Origin: Bacteroidota bacterium
GTDB lineage: Bacteria; Bacteroidota; Bacteroidia; Chitinophagales; JADIYW01
NCBI GenBank assembly: GCA_016705125.1
Contig: JADIYW010000036.1
Span: 124,001-188,000 of the forward strand
Length of the DNA stretch: 64,000 nucleotides
Reading direction: 5' to 3'
Shown: one piece after another, positions 44,627-55,623 of the stretch
How positions within the stretch are numbered: position 1 is the stretch's first letter
Layout: each line of letters opens with the position of its first letter
The notes under the pieces: model-generated
Told to the model about the DNA's origin: nothing
Seen by the model: the letters and a program-made list of their open reading frames with translations, nothing else
Database searches by the model: none
Position numbers and translations under genes: made by a program

Positions 44627-45292
44627 ATGAATTTTACTTATATACATAAAGAAGGTAGGAAAATAGTTATTACCACATTTTTAGCTTTATTGCTTATAAA
44701 TGTTCTACTGATTAAAATATTAGACATTAACAAATGGATTGAAAATGGATTCTTGGCTTGGTCCATCTTTTTCTTTTGCTTTGTTTTGTATTTTTTCAGA
44801 AATCCAAAAAGAAATATTATAACAGACGACAACAAAATAATTGCTCCTGCTGACGGAAAAGTAGTGGTAATTGAAGAGGTAGATGTAGACGAATATTTTT
44901 CAGAAAAAAAAATCCAAGTTTCAATATTTATGTCGCCTTCAAATGTGCATGTAAACAGAACTCCCATTGGTGGTGAGGTAAAATATACTGCCTACCATCC
45001 AGGTAAATATTTGGTAGCTTGGCATCCAAAATCATCTACCGAAAACGAAAGAACAACGATTGTAATCGACAATGGAACCGTTGAAGTAATGATGCGACAA
45101 ATTGCTGGAAAAGTTGCCCGACGAATTGTATACAATTTGGAAGAAGGTGATGACGTGAAGCAAGGTTTAGATTTTGGATTTATTAAATTTGGCTCGCGTG
45201 TTGACCTTTTTCTTCCTTTAGACACAAAAATAAATGTGAAATTAGGACAGAAAGTAAAAGGCGGAATAACTGTTGTAGGTGAGTGGGATTAA
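44627..45292 (+). CDS. psd: Phosphatidylserine decarboxylase, short type
   Basis: 221 residues. One or two N-terminal membrane helices are followed by RNPKRNIITDDNKIIAPADG, FMSPSNVHVNRTPIGGEV and DFGFIKFGSRVDLFLPLD. The Gly-Ser in FGSR is the self-cleavage site that makes the pyruvoyl cofactor. This is the roughly 220-residue form found in many Bacteroidota rather than the longer E. coli form. It decarboxylates phosphatidylserine to phosphatidylethanolamine, following on from the CDP-diacylglycerol made by CdsA. Confidence 0.95.
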   Translation: MNFTYIHKEGRKIVITTFLALLLINVLLIKILDINKWIENGFLAWSIFFFCFVLYFFRNPKRNIITDDNKIIAPADGKVVVIEEVDVDEYFSEKKIQVSIFMSPSNVHVNRTPIGGEVKYTAYHPGKYLVAWHPKSSTENERTTIVIDNGTVEVMMRQIAGKVARRIVYNLEEGDDVKQGLDFGFIKFGSRVDLFLPLDTKINVKLGQKVKGGITVVGEWD

Positions 45293-45368
45293 TAATTCCC
45301 TCGAAACAAACTTTCGGTACAATAATTGCATAATTGTTAATATATTTAAACTTTAAATGTATTTTGCT

Positions 45369-45803
45369 ATGAAAATTTTAATTGCACTTATTCTAGCCCT
45401 ATTTTCTTTTCAAAGTTTTGCGCAAGAACCAGACCAATATGCCACAGAAGAAGCATTCCGCAATTTAGTATTGGGTGTTACCTCTGATAGTTTGGAATTA
45501 TTGCAAGCATTTCCAAAAAATGTATTGTGCAATACCGAAAATTCACCAAGGAGATGGAAAGAGACACTCGATTTAAGTATTGATGAGGATAAAGCATATT
45601 ATGATATACTTGGAATCCGAATCCGAGATATGGCAAGCGACCCAAATTATAAAATAGCAGCATTTGCCAAAGAACGAATGGGCAAAAATGATTGGTACAC
45701 ACTAAGAGTTGAATATATATCGGCAGAAGACAATACAGCAAAAGTGATTTTCTTTTCCTTTTTTAAATTAAATGGAAAATTACTACTCGCCGATTTAGGT
45801 TAA
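45369..45803 (+). CDS. DUF4783 family secreted protein
   Basis: 144 residues. MKILIALILALFSFQSFAQ is a signal peptide; the mature part is about 125 residues, with KERMGKNDWYTLRVEYISAE and FFSFFKLNGKLLLADLG in the beta sheet. This fits DUF4783, a small periplasmic NTF2-like family of Bacteroidota without known function. An in-frame ATG four codons up is less likely because it would spoil the signal. GG-N10-GC spacing at 45,316-45,329 resembles a sigma-54 promoter. Confidence 0.78.
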   Translation: MKILIALILALFSFQSFAQEPDQYATEEAFRNLVLGVTSDSLELLQAFPKNVLCNTENSPRRWKETLDLSIDEDKAYYDILGIRIRDMASDPNYKIAAFAKERMGKNDWYTLRVEYISAEDNTAKVIFFSFFKLNGKLLLADLG

Positions 45804-45885
45804 TTTTTTTGTCAAATTTTCATTTCTTACTACAAATTCCGCATAAAGCATTCAAATGCTTGTCAATTTGTCAGCAAATAATGCT

Positions 45886-45901
45886 TGGCATATCTTTTGA
45901 A
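45886..45901 (+). promoter_or_regulatory. Sigma-54-like element TGGCATA-N4-TTGAA (copy 3)
   Basis: TGGCATATCTTTTGAA, 77 bases before the htpG ATG, in a 175-bp gap that holds nothing else recognisable. It shares twelve fixed positions with the copies before the GH3 fusion and ompH. Confidence 0.5.
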
Positions 45902-45978
45902 CTTGGTTGCCTAAACCATTTATTTATATCATAATTTATTTAAAATAAATCTATTCTAAAAAATCGAAAGGCAATACT

Positions 45979-47840
45979 ATGGAAAAAGGTACAATTAATG
46001 TTCAGTCGGAAAACATATTCCCAATTATCAAAAAATTTCTATACTCTGATCACGAGATTTTTCTTCGTGAATTAGTTTCAAATGCGGTAGATGCTACTCA
46101 AAAACTCAAAGGCCTCGCTTCAATGGGCGAATTCAAAGGGGAATTGGCCGATATAAATGTAAAAGTAAAAATCAATAAAGAGCTTAAAACACTTACCATT
46201 TCTGACAGTGGAATTGGTATGACTGCCGATGAAATTAAAAAATACATCAATCAAATTGCATTTTCAAGTGCGGGCGAATTTTTGGAAAAATTCAAAGGTG
46301 TTGAAGATGGAAAAACAATAATTGGTCATTTTGGATTGGGGTTTTATTCCTCCTTCATGGTTTCAGAAAAGGTGGAAATATTCTCAAAATCACACAAAGA
46401 CGAACCAGCAGTAAGGTGGGAATGTGATGGAAGCCCAGAATTTCAATTAGAAGAAATAGAAAAAGCAGAAAGAGGGACAGACATCGTTTTGCATATAAAT
46501 GAGGAATCGATAGAATTTTTGGAAGAGCACAGAATCAAAACATTGCTTACCAAATATTGTAAATTTTTACCTATTCCTATCGAATTCGGCACAAAATATC
46601 AATCAGAAGAAGATAAAAAAGCAGAAAAACCAGTTGAACCAGAGATAATTAATAATACTGAACCCGCTTGGACAAAAGCGCCTAGCACCCTAACGGACGA
46701 GGATTATTTAAAATTCTATAAAGAATTATATCCTTTTTCTAACGACCCCTTGTTTTGGATTCATTTAAATGTAGATTATCCTTTCAACCTGACAGGTATA
46801 CTTTATTTTCCAAAATTAAACCAATCTTATCAAGTAGAAAAAATAAAATACACCTTTATTCAAATCAAGTATTTGTAACCGATAATGTAGGAGAAATTGT
46901 TCCAGAATACCTTACTTTATTGCACGGAGTAATCGATTCGCCTGATATTCCATTAAATGTATCGAGAAGTTATTTGCAAAGTGATGGTAACGTAAAAAAA
47001 ATAAATAGCCATATTTCAAAAAAAGTATCTGATAAATTACAGGAGTTATTTAATAGCGACCGAAAAGCTTTTGAAGAGAAATGGAATGACATTGGTCTTT
47101 TTGTCAAATATGGCATGTTGAGCGATGAAAAATTTTATGGGCGCTCAAATGGTTTCTGCTTGCTTGAAAATACCGACAAACAATTCCAAACTATTGAGGA
47201 ATATAAAACAAAAATTGCCCCTCTTCAAACCGATAAAAATGGCGATTTGATTATTCTTTATACCGTTGATCCTGAACATCAACACAGTTATGTTCAAAAT
47301 GTAAAAGAAAGCGGTTACGATGTTTTGAAATTTGATACTGTTATCGACAATCATTTTATACAACAAATGGAGTCTAAACTTGAAAAAACTCGTTTTAAAA
47401 GAGTAGATGCCGACATCGTAGATAATTTAATCGAAAAAGACGAAAAAAGAGAATCCATTTTAACCGAAGATCAACAAAATCTGCTTAAAGAGACTTTTGA
47501 AAAAAGCGTTGATAAAAACACTATTAATGTAGAACTAAAACCGCTTTCACCAAGTGATTCACCAGTAATGATTACTCGAGATGAATTTATGCGTAGAATG
47601 AAGGAAATGCAAGCTTCAGGTGGAAATAATATGTTTATGATGGGCGATTTTCCAGAAAAATTCAATTTAATAATCAACTCAAATCACCCTATAAATATTG
47701 CGCTTCTAGAAAAAGATGACGTTGAAAAACAACGACTTACAAAGCAATTATACGATCTAGCAATGCTATCACAAAACATGCTAAAAGGAGAGGATCTAAC
47801 AAATTTTGTTAAAAGAAGTTTTGAGATTGTTGCAAATTAA
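45979..47840 (+). pseudogene. htpG: Molecular chaperone HtpG (Hsp90), one frameshift
   Basis: The full Hsp90 layout is present over about 620 codons. The GHKL ATPase has LRELVSNAVDA, SDSGIGMT and GHFGLGFYSSFM; the middle domain has PLFWIHLNVDYPFNLTGILY and VFVTDNVGEIVPEYL; the C-terminal dimerisation domain has RDEFMRRMKEMQASGGNNMF. The frame breaks in the A run at 46,838-46,843, where one more A restores QVEKNKIHLYSNQVF. That makes a consensus error likely. HtpG helps fold stress-sensitive proteins in the cytoplasm. This is the first of the frame breaks that continue to 59.8 kb. Confidence 0.93.
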
Positions 47841-47862
47841 GTAAATTCGAGAAATATTATTC

Positions 47863-48426
47863 TTGAAAAAGCTTTTTTTACTTTCTATTTGCCTAATTCC
47901 ACTTTTCGTATTTGGTCAAGATACCATTGTTCCTAAACGACCAAAAACAACTATTGGCGTTTTTATTGGAGCTGGAAATAATGGACTTGCCAAATCGGCA
48001 GGCTTTGATTTTAATGGCTTCGTAGAACGGCAATTGACCGAAAAAATCGATTTCTTATTCAAACATGGCGTGGTGCATAGTAGCCAATTCAATAAAGAGG
48101 AGGACGAAAACTATTTATTGGTAAAACGATATTTATTCCAAAAAACGAATGCTTCTATTTATTATGTGCCAATACGAAAGCCAAAACATGAATTTCAGAT
48201 TGGCGGTGGACCACAATTTGCCTACTTATTCAGAAAAAAAGGACCAAACATTTTTGAAAAAGACAAATCCATTGCAGCTGGATTAGTTGCCTCCTGTATG
48301 TACGAGGCACGCCCATGGGAAAAAATAACGGTCGGTATGTATTTAAATTACGAACCCATGTTTGGTAAAAACAAAAATGGAGTTGGAAATACTTTTTTTG
48401 GTGTAGTAGTTGGGAGTAATTTTTAG
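47863..48426 (+). CDS. Secreted protein, probably a small outer-membrane barrel
   Basis: 187 residues from a TTG. KKLFLLSICLIPLFVFGQ is a signal peptide. The mature part has alternating strands (TTIGVFIGAGNNGLAKSAGF, EFQIGGGPQFAYLFRKKGP) and ends in FFGVVVGSNF, an aromatic final strand as in eight-stranded barrels. I do not recognise a family name with certainty. It is one of the few intact frames in the error-rich part of the window. Confidence 0.68.
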   Translation: MKKLFLLSICLIPLFVFGQDTIVPKRPKTTIGVFIGAGNNGLAKSAGFDFNGFVERQLTEKIDFLFKHGVVHSSQFNKEEDENYLLVKRYLFQKTNASIYYVPIRKPKHEFQIGGGPQFAYLFRKKGPNIFEKDKSIAAGLVASCMYEARPWEKITVGMYLNYEPMFGKNKNGVGNTFFGVVVGSNF

Positions 48427-48516
48427 CTTATGTAATCTAATTTTCATACTCTAATTTTTATAATTTTCCTTATTTTACAACGATTACAACAAATTTATTA
48501 ATTGCTAATTAGAAAA

Positions 48517-49573
48517 TCATTTCGTTACTCTCGGTTTATAACCCGAACCTTCCAAAATTGCTCTTGAATTATCCATTTTCATCAATTCACTCAAACTGAC
48601 ATTTGGGTTTTCCTGCATGTATTTCCTCACGATCATCCATCCAGTCCAAACGCCTACCTTGCCCGGGGCACCTGCAGGCATTCCTGAGGTGGTAGGTGCG
48701 TCCTCCAAATACTTTTTAAAATCTAACATACCTGGACTAAATAATAATTCTTTTCCAACAAAAACTCCCAAATTCTGCCTTCATTTAATTCGCACCATTC
48801 CCAATTTTCCTTAGAATAATTAATCAATTCATATTGCTTCCTAAAAGGCAATATTTTTTCCATAAAATAACACGACTTGCCATAATAAATCATATGATCT
48901 AACAAAAACCATTTTGAGGCAATTCAGTCATTAAATCAGTAGACATCACGTTTACAGCATTTATAACCATATTTTTGGGGTAAATCGCTCCACCATAAAA
49001 GCAGGAAAATTCAAATCTGATGACTTATAGTACGGATAATCAACACCTAAATACATGTCAATTCCAACACCCAAGCATTTTTCAAAAGTAAATGCTTGAT
49101 TTCCAAATTCTGAAATAAAAGTATAAATAGTAGGCACCGTACTATCTGGAAAATGCTTAACATAGTTTTTCATAGCTTTATTCATTTCCGATTCAAACTG
49201 TTTTAAATCTGGAAAATGAGATTGTGTCGTATCATAAAGTCCTTTAACGTATTTATTTGTTAAAAAATCGAGCACTAAAGGCGTATAACTATTATAATCT
49301 CCAGCATTTGATGTTACTTGCAATACGCGCTCAAAATAAATATCATAAAAATCAGGATTCTTCTTTCTTAATGCCTGTAATCCTTCTAGCAAATTATTGG
49401 GTGCTATTTTAAACAACTCTTCTTCAAATCTCAATTTTTACTGATTTAAAATCCTCAGCTGTGCCCGTATTAATTTGACCATTCTCTTTACCTCCAAACC
49501 ATTTGCAAGAAGAAATGCTTAATAAAAATATAAAAAAATACTTGCTCTTATAAAATATGAATTATGTATCAAC
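48517..49573 (-). pseudogene. gldB: Gliding motility lipoprotein GldB, several frameshifts
   Basis: Pieces in three frames assemble to about 350 residues: a lipobox (LLSISSC) near 49,515, then RFEEELFKIAPNNLLEGLQ, FYDIYFERVLQ, VERFTPK, FLLDHMIYYGKSCYF and KVGVWTGWMIVRKYMQENPN. This is GldB, an outer-membrane lipoprotein of the gliding/T9SS machinery with a zinc-protease-like fold. Breaks lie near 49,432, 48,975, 48,904 and 48,765, nearly all beside A/T runs, plus one near the N-terminus. The start is probably the TTG at about 49,573. Confidence 0.82.
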
Positions 49574-49589
49574 ATTTAAGTTAATTGAT

Positions 49590-49597
49590 TAAATTTG
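49590..49597 (+). promoter_or_regulatory. -7 box of the PorT-like gene
   Basis: TAAATTTG, an exact TAnnTTTG, 24 bases before the ATG at 49,622. It interlocks with the gldB -7 box on the other strand. Confidence 0.42.
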
Positions 49598-49608
49598 TAA
49601 AATAATTA

Positions 49609-49616
49609 CAAAAATA
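49609..49616 (-). promoter_or_regulatory. -7 box of gldB
   Basis: The minus strand reads TATTTTTG, an exact TAnnTTTG, 35 bases upstream of the probable gldB start. Confidence 0.42.
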
Positions 49617-49621
49617 CATTT

Positions 49622-50399
49622 ATGAAACGAATACTTTTTATTTTAATTGCTATTTTTTCTTTACAAATTGTTAAAGGACAAAACGAAAATTTGAGATTTG
49701 GATTCACTGCAAGCCCTGGTCTTACTTGGTGGAAACCTGATAATACAGCTCACGAAAGCGGTGGAGCACGATTCGCCCTGAATTATGGTGTATTAATTGA
49801 TTATAAGTTTGGTAACAATTCACGATATGCTCTTTCTACAGGTTTACTTTTAACTTTAGATGGCGGTAAATTAGTTGGCACTGGCACACAAGACGAAATA
49901 ATCGACCTTGGTGGTGGTGGAGAGAGATTTGGGATTTTTAATAATAATACCTTCCGACTTCCTCCATTTGACACCATAACCCGTAATATTGTAACTACAA
50001 TGACAACCAAAACTCAACATTTACAAATACCAATGGCCCTCAAATTGCGTTCTAATGAGGTTGGATACATTACCTATTATGGTTCTTTAGGAGTCATTCC
50101 TGCTTTTACAATTAGAAGAAGAGCCGATTTAACAAAATCAATTGATGATGTTGTAATTATAAATGAAGAAAATATTGATGCCAAAAATTTAGATTTTTTA
50201 TCCAAATAAAATTAAAAATATCAATCCATTCGATTTAGGTTTGTCTTTCGAAGCTGGTTTAGAATATTCAATGACAGAAAATACTGCCTTAGTTGGTGGC
50301 TTATTTTTCACCAATGGTTTCATTAATCAATTAGATGATGATGATAAAGAAAGAGTAGCTACTCGTAATTTCGGAATCAGAATTGGTGTTTTATTTTAA
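49622..50399 (+). pseudogene. PorT-like outer-membrane beta-barrel protein, one frameshift
   Basis: The signal peptide (LIAIFSLQIVKGQ) and 182 further residues run to 50,209. The protein then continues in another frame (NKIKNINPFDLGLSFEAGLE to FGIRIGVLF) to a TAA at 50,397-50,399, about 258 residues in all. Removing one T from the run near 50,192-50,197 rejoins them. The barrel pattern and its place beside gldB suggest the PorT family linked to T9SS, but PF13568 barrels are numerous, so the name is tentative. Confidence 0.78.
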
Positions 50400-50429
50400 T
50401 CGCAAAATGAAGATTATAATACATAATTA

Positions 50430-50451
50430 ATCCCGCCTATGCGGATTTTTT
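50430..50451 (+). terminator. Probable terminator after the PorT-like gene
   Basis: CCGC-CTAT-GCGG (50,433-50,444) flanked by AT on both sides and followed by a seven-T run. The stem is short but GC-only in an AT-rich setting. Confidence 0.6.
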
Positions 50452-50469
50452 TATACTTTTTAATTAAAA

Positions 50470-52113
50470 ATGAAAATGAAAATAGCAATTGCACAACTTA
50501 ACCCTTTCATTGGAGACTTTGAAGGCACCTACAAAAACATCACCAATGCAATAAACACAAGCGATTACAGGGAATGCCGACCTCATTGTATTTCCTGAAC
50601 TTTCAGTATGTGGTTATCCAACAAGAGATTTTCTAGACTATAAGCAATTCACAAAAGTGGCTTTACAAACTGTAGATAGAATTGCACAATTTGCAAATCG
50701 AAAAATTGGTGTTATTGTTGGTTCCCCTTCATTCAATCCAAATATTCAAGGTAAAGATTTATACAATTCTGCTTTTCTTTTAGATGGTGGAAAAATAATT
50801 CATACTGCTAATAAGGCTTATTGCCAACTTACGATATATTCGATGAATACCGTTATTTTGAACCTGCTACCGAATTTTCAACCGTAGAATATAAAGGCAT
50901 AAAAATCGCTATAACTATTTGTGAAGACATTTGGAATATTGGTAATGAAAACCCACTTTATACCGTTTGCCCAATGGATGAGCTGGCAAAACAAGGTCCC
51001 GATATAATGATTAATCTTTCGGCTTCACCATTCACTTATAGCCATGCTGCTGAAAGAATTGACATTGTAAAAGCAAATGCATTAAGGTATAAAACACCAT
51101 TTTTTACGCCAACCAAGTAGGTGCTCAAACCGATATTATTTTTGATGGAGGTTCGTTAGTCGTTGATAAACAAGGAAATATAATTAGAGAAATGCTTTAT
51201 TTCGAAGAATGTATAGAAATATTCGATTTAAATAAAATTCAAAATGGAAATCATCCAATTTCTGCTCAACAACCTAAAGAAAAGTATCAATTAATAAAAG
51301 ATGCCATAGTAATAGGCATTAGGATTATTTCAAAAACTAGGCTTTAAAAAAGCAATTGTCGGCTTATCAGGCGGTGTAGATTCGGCGCTTACCGTAGCCT
51401 TCACTTCGAAGCATTAGGATCCGAAAATGTGCTTTCTGTGTTAAATGCCTTCGCAATACAGCTCCAACCATTCGGTAGATGATTCGATGGAATTGGTTAA
51501 AAATTTGAATTCCCCTTACAAGATAATTCCGATTAAAGACGTATATGATGCTTATGAAAAATGCTAAACCCACATTTTGAAAATCTTCCGCCCAACGTAA
51601 ACGGAAGAAAATATACAAGCACGTATCAGAGGAAATTATTTGATGGCATTGAGTAATAAATTTGGCTATATCCCTACTAAATACAACGAATAAGAGCGAA
51701 GCAGCAGTTGGCTATGGCACTTTGTATGGCGATTTGTGTGGTGGCATTGGTGTATTGGCGATGTATATAAAACAGAAGTTTACAAAGTATGTGAGGTAAT
51801 AAATAAAGAAAAAACAATTATTCCAACACATTTTACACAGCACCAAGTGCAGAATTGCGACTATCCAAAAAGATTCGGATTCCTACCCGAATATTCAATT
51901 TTAGACCCATTATTGTACGATTACATAGAAAATGAACTTGGACTAGATGAGCTTATAGAAAAAGGTTATGAACCTGCTTTGGTGCAACGCGTATTGAAAA
52001 TGGTAAACCGTGCCGAATTCAAACGTTATCAAACACCACCAATGATACGTGTATCTCAAAAAGCCTTTGGCATGGGCCGCAGATTGCCAATTGTAGGCAA
52101 GTATTTGGATTAG
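50470..52113 (+). pseudogene. nadE: Glutamine-dependent NAD+ synthetase, many frameshifts
   Basis: Pieces add up to a complete NadE of about 545 residues. The amidase domain reads MKIAIAQLNPFIGDFEGTYK, ADLIVFPELSVCGYPTRDF, PTYDIFDEYRYFEPATEF and ICEDIWN (catalytic Cys); the synthetase has KAIVGLSGGVDSALTV (PP-loop), VYKTEVYKVCEVINKE and RVSQKAFGMGRRLPIVGKYL. I find at least six breaks (near 50,565, 50,820, 51,110, 51,325, 51,405, 51,690). NadE makes NAD from deamido-NAD and is usually essential, so decay is improbable and poor consensus is the simpler reading. Confidence 0.9.
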
Positions 52114-52332
52114 AAAAAGCAACAAACAAAACGATTACAAGCGATTATTCCAGTTTTAAAAGTGCCAAAATGATTTTTTTAATCCCAGCAATATAAATCA
52201 GCAATTTATACCCGAACTGCTTTAAAACAAGGAATAAAAGAACCTTAATCTTCATTATAAGCCAGCATGCAGGATTAACTTTTTCAACTTACACTTTATA
52301 GGGTAGGTTCGTAAAAACAAAAACTATATTCT

Positions 52333-53070
52333 TCAATACTCGATTTTTCTATCCAAGCGTAACTCCATCGGCAATAATACCTTTTGCCAATCGCCTCTTC
52401 TTTCGCATATATATACTTTCAACCCTTTTGGAAATTGAACAACATTATTCGACAATAAATGGGCTTGCTCTTTCAAAATCGTTGATTTTATTACAATTGC
52501 ACTTTTTGTATTTTGTTCTATTTGGTATGTTTTATACGTTAAATTAAATACAAAAAAATAGCCAATATAAAAAGTAAAATACTTAAACAATAAAATATAA
52601 CTTTTCGCTCTTTAAGATTTGACTTTATAGCTAAATATAAAAACAAGACACTACACCAAAAAACTATTATCAATAAATAAGTAAAGGAATTTGAATGATT
52701 TGGCAATATGTTTCCTATTAAACTGTTTAAAATAATCGAATCCTTTATATCGGTCTTATACGATAAATTAATTAATTCTAAGGTTTCCAAATTTTTTCTA
52801 GCATCATTATTACTTGGATTTATATTTAATGCCCTTTCAAAAATACAATATGCTTCTTGTTGTATCTCCCTAATTTTAAATAGGCATTTGCCATATTATA
52901 AAATACAATATCGTTGTTATTCAGCTGTTTATACAATTGGAGAGAAGTTGCATATTCTCCTTTATCATAAGCATCATTGGCTTGTTTAAAAATGGCTGCA
53001 TCTCCTTTTCATTTCCATATACAAATAGAAAAAGGAAATTCAAAACGATAAAAACAATTGATTTACGCAT
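52333..53070 (-). pseudogene. batE: BatE, TPR and SH3-like protein, several frameshifts
   Basis: About 245 residues in pieces. There is a signal peptide from the ATG at 53,070 (MRKSIVFIVLNFLFLFVYG), TPR repeats (YDKGEYATSLQLYKQL, FERALNINPSNNDARKN), two membrane helices (LLIIVFWCSVLFLYLAIKS, VIFYCLSILLFILAIFLYL) and a C-terminal SH3-like end (GLKVYICERRGDWQKV). This matches BatE, the last gene of the Bat operon. Frame changes occur near 53,005, 52,870 and 52,560. Confidence 0.78.
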
Positions 53071-53073
53071 TTT

Positions 53074-54902
53074 CTAGCTTTTAAATTGTTCATCCAAATG
53101 CTCCAGTAAATTAAGCGCTTCCACATATAATCCATTCATTCCAACCCTTGTCACTTAAAAGGTGAAAACAAAGCCCGTTCACATTGCTCCAAAATGGCAA
53201 TGTATTTATTTTTTACTATCCACATCAAGTTCAAATTTTGCAAACAATTCCATCATCTTTTCTTTGCTTATTACATAAAAAGTGGTGCCAGTTTTAGTTG
53301 TCATGTATCCCAACATTGCCTCGCTAATGGCTTTATAAAATGGTTTTTCTTCTTGCTGGTCTAAGTGCTTCTTTGCTTCTGCCAATTCTTTGTAATCGTT
53401 TATTTTACTAGCATTTTTGTTTATATTCTTATTGCTTTTTTATTTCCATTTTAACCAAAAGCCTAGAAATAATAAAATTGGCAAAACCATTGCAACATAA
53501 AACCAATTGATCCAAAAATGATGTAGACCCACTTTTTTGTTTAGAAAACAATTTTTCTATTCTTTTGAGCACTCGACTTTTTCTTTCCTTTTCGCCCTCA
53601 TCCAAATCATCCTTTCCTCTTCATTCCACATTACAACTACTTTTATTGTTTCTCAGGAAAAACGACTCTATTATAATCCTGTTTTCCATCAAAATAAGAT
53701 ATGGAATAGCTTGGAATCGTATAATTTCCTGCCTTTTGTGGCAAAACGAGGTATTCAAATTGTTTCATCCCGACAACATCACCTGTTTGGGTATTTATTT
53801 CTTCTTTTATTTTTGGATTATACACTTCAAATTCAGCTGGAAAAACAGGTTTTTGCAAATTCAACAATTTTATATTGCCCTTTCCTCGTACTTTCACTGA
53901 ATAGTTTAAAGGCTCGCCCGCTTTCACTTCATCTTTATCAAATTCGGCAATAAAAGAAAATTTTCCGATTCCTCCACAAAAATCATCTGGTTTTATTCCA
54001 TTGCCCAAGGGTTTAACTCGGATGGTAATGGGCTCACTTTGAATTTTAACTTTAAAGTCTTGGATTTTAAAACCAGCAGGACCAATCATTATTGGAATAA
54101 CACAACTCAATTCAATTGGATCAATTACAAAATCACCAGATTTAATAGGAAATAAACCTACTTTCATGAAAGTTTGACAGTTATACAATTTGCCATTATA
54201 CTTTTCTTCGTGTTGTTCTTGTATTGATTTGTCAATTTCCATATCATAGGAATAGAAATTTTTTGAACGATGGATTTTGGCAATTTGTAAATCCTCCACA
54301 CGGATTAAATAAAATACCTTAAAAGTCAAAACCACTTGCTGCCCCTTCAAAAACAGATGTTTGTCGACAAATGCCCTTACAAAATATTAGATTTAACTTG
54401 TTCCTCTATCGATTGGTTTTCATCCTCTTTTGATGGCGCATTGCTATTATTATTGGGTTTTGGAGTAGATCATGTATTATTAATTGGCTCGCCTGACTTA
54501 CAATGTTTATAGTCAAATCATTGGATTTAAAGGATTTGCCATTTATAATTGCAGTTGCACCTTTATTTTTATCTTTCCAGCTTTAGTTGCCTTTAGTAAA
54601 TAAGAGAATGTCTTTTTAAGATATTTTACCATTAATTACCTCATAATTTGAAAATCTACTTAGCCATACAAAAATTTCAAAATGAACACTCCAATTTAGT
54701 GTTACAAGATCGTAAAGTCTGCATTTTCAATTATATATGCAATTTCAATTTTATCCCCAACACTTATTGTGCTTTTAGATGCAATTGCATAAAAAACTTA
54801 CCTGCTGAGGATTTGAAATTTGCGGCATTACAAATACCATAAAATCAATAAATACAACGATTTCAGCCAATTTAATTTCGATATGTATTTATACTTTACC
54901 AA
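53074..54902 (-). pseudogene. batD: BatD, membrane protein with Ig-like domains, many frameshifts
   Basis: About 600 residues. The N-terminus is badly scrambled but reads KFF.AIASKSTISVGDKIEI, NYEVINGKIS and KATKAGKIKIK in shifting frames. An open stretch follows (54,350-53,643) with LKGQQVVLTFKVFYLIRVED and KDEVKAGEPLNYSVKVRGKG, typical BatD oxygen-tolerance Ig-like repeats. After the membrane helix the cytoplasmic tail (KPFYKAISEAMLGYM to EALNLLEHLDEQFKS) ends at TAG 53,074. The TTG start at about 54,902 overlaps the batC stop. Confidence 0.8.
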
Positions 54903-55620
54903 TCCTTTCCGTTTTTGCCATTTTGTTGTGCCTCCGCATTTCCCTTATATAGTTTTTGTTGAACCTTTTGTTCTTCATTTTTAGGGCTTGCATGAGTCGC
55001 TTCTCCTGCTCTTTATTCATCTTTTGTTGAGGTGTTTCCTTTTCCTTTTGTCATCCTGCTTATCCTTTTTTGCTCTTCCTTTTTGTCTTGATTTTCCTTG
55101 TCTTCGATCCTTTTTTCTTTATCCTTTTGTCTTGGTTTTCCCTTTCTTTTATCTTTTTATCTTGATTCTTTTTATCTTTTTCGTCCTCCTTAGATTTCTT
55201 TTGTAATCTTTCATAGTCAAAATAAGGTTATACCGAGTGTTTTGATCATTGGGAATCAATTTTAAAGCCGATTTATAAGCAGTTATCGCATTCTGAAAAT
55301 CTTTTGATGGTAATAGCATTTCCCCAAATTATGAAATGCCCTTCCTCGATGTGTTAAATCATTCAATCGAATAGTTGCAAGAGTAAAACTACCAATTGCA
55401 TTTTTGTAATCTTTTAATTTATATAATGCAACACCATAATTATTTAAACCAATCGCATTTACAGAGTCCAATTCCAACGCACTTTTGTAATGTTGTGCAG
55501 CGAGTTTGTAATCCTTTTCCTTATAAAATTGATTGCCATTCTTTAAATATTTCAAAATGGCATTTTCTTTCTTATTGCCAAATAATCCAAAAAACAAAAA
55601 CAAACAAAAATTACCCTCAT
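54896..55620 (-). pseudogene. batC: BatC, TPR protein with Lys/Glu-rich tail, several frameshifts
   Basis: The ATG at 55,620 opens a signal peptide (MRVIFVC, then LFLFFGLFG in the next frame). TPR repeats follow: YLKNGNQFYKEKDYKLAAQH, ALELDSVNAIGLNNYGVALY and HRGRAFHNLG, then DFQNAITAYKSALKLIPND in another frame. A long Lys/Asp/Glu/Gln tail runs to a TAA at 54,896. The tail is repetitive and full of A runs, and its frame changes repeatedly. BatC is the periplasmic TPR partner of BatA/BatB. Confidence 0.75.
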
Positions 55621-55623
55621 TTC

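Noticed and set aside
52114..52332. A further gene or RNA between nadE and batE
   Set aside because: 219 AT-rich bases with stops in all frames and no clear hairpin or promoter; given the indels around it nothing can be claimed.
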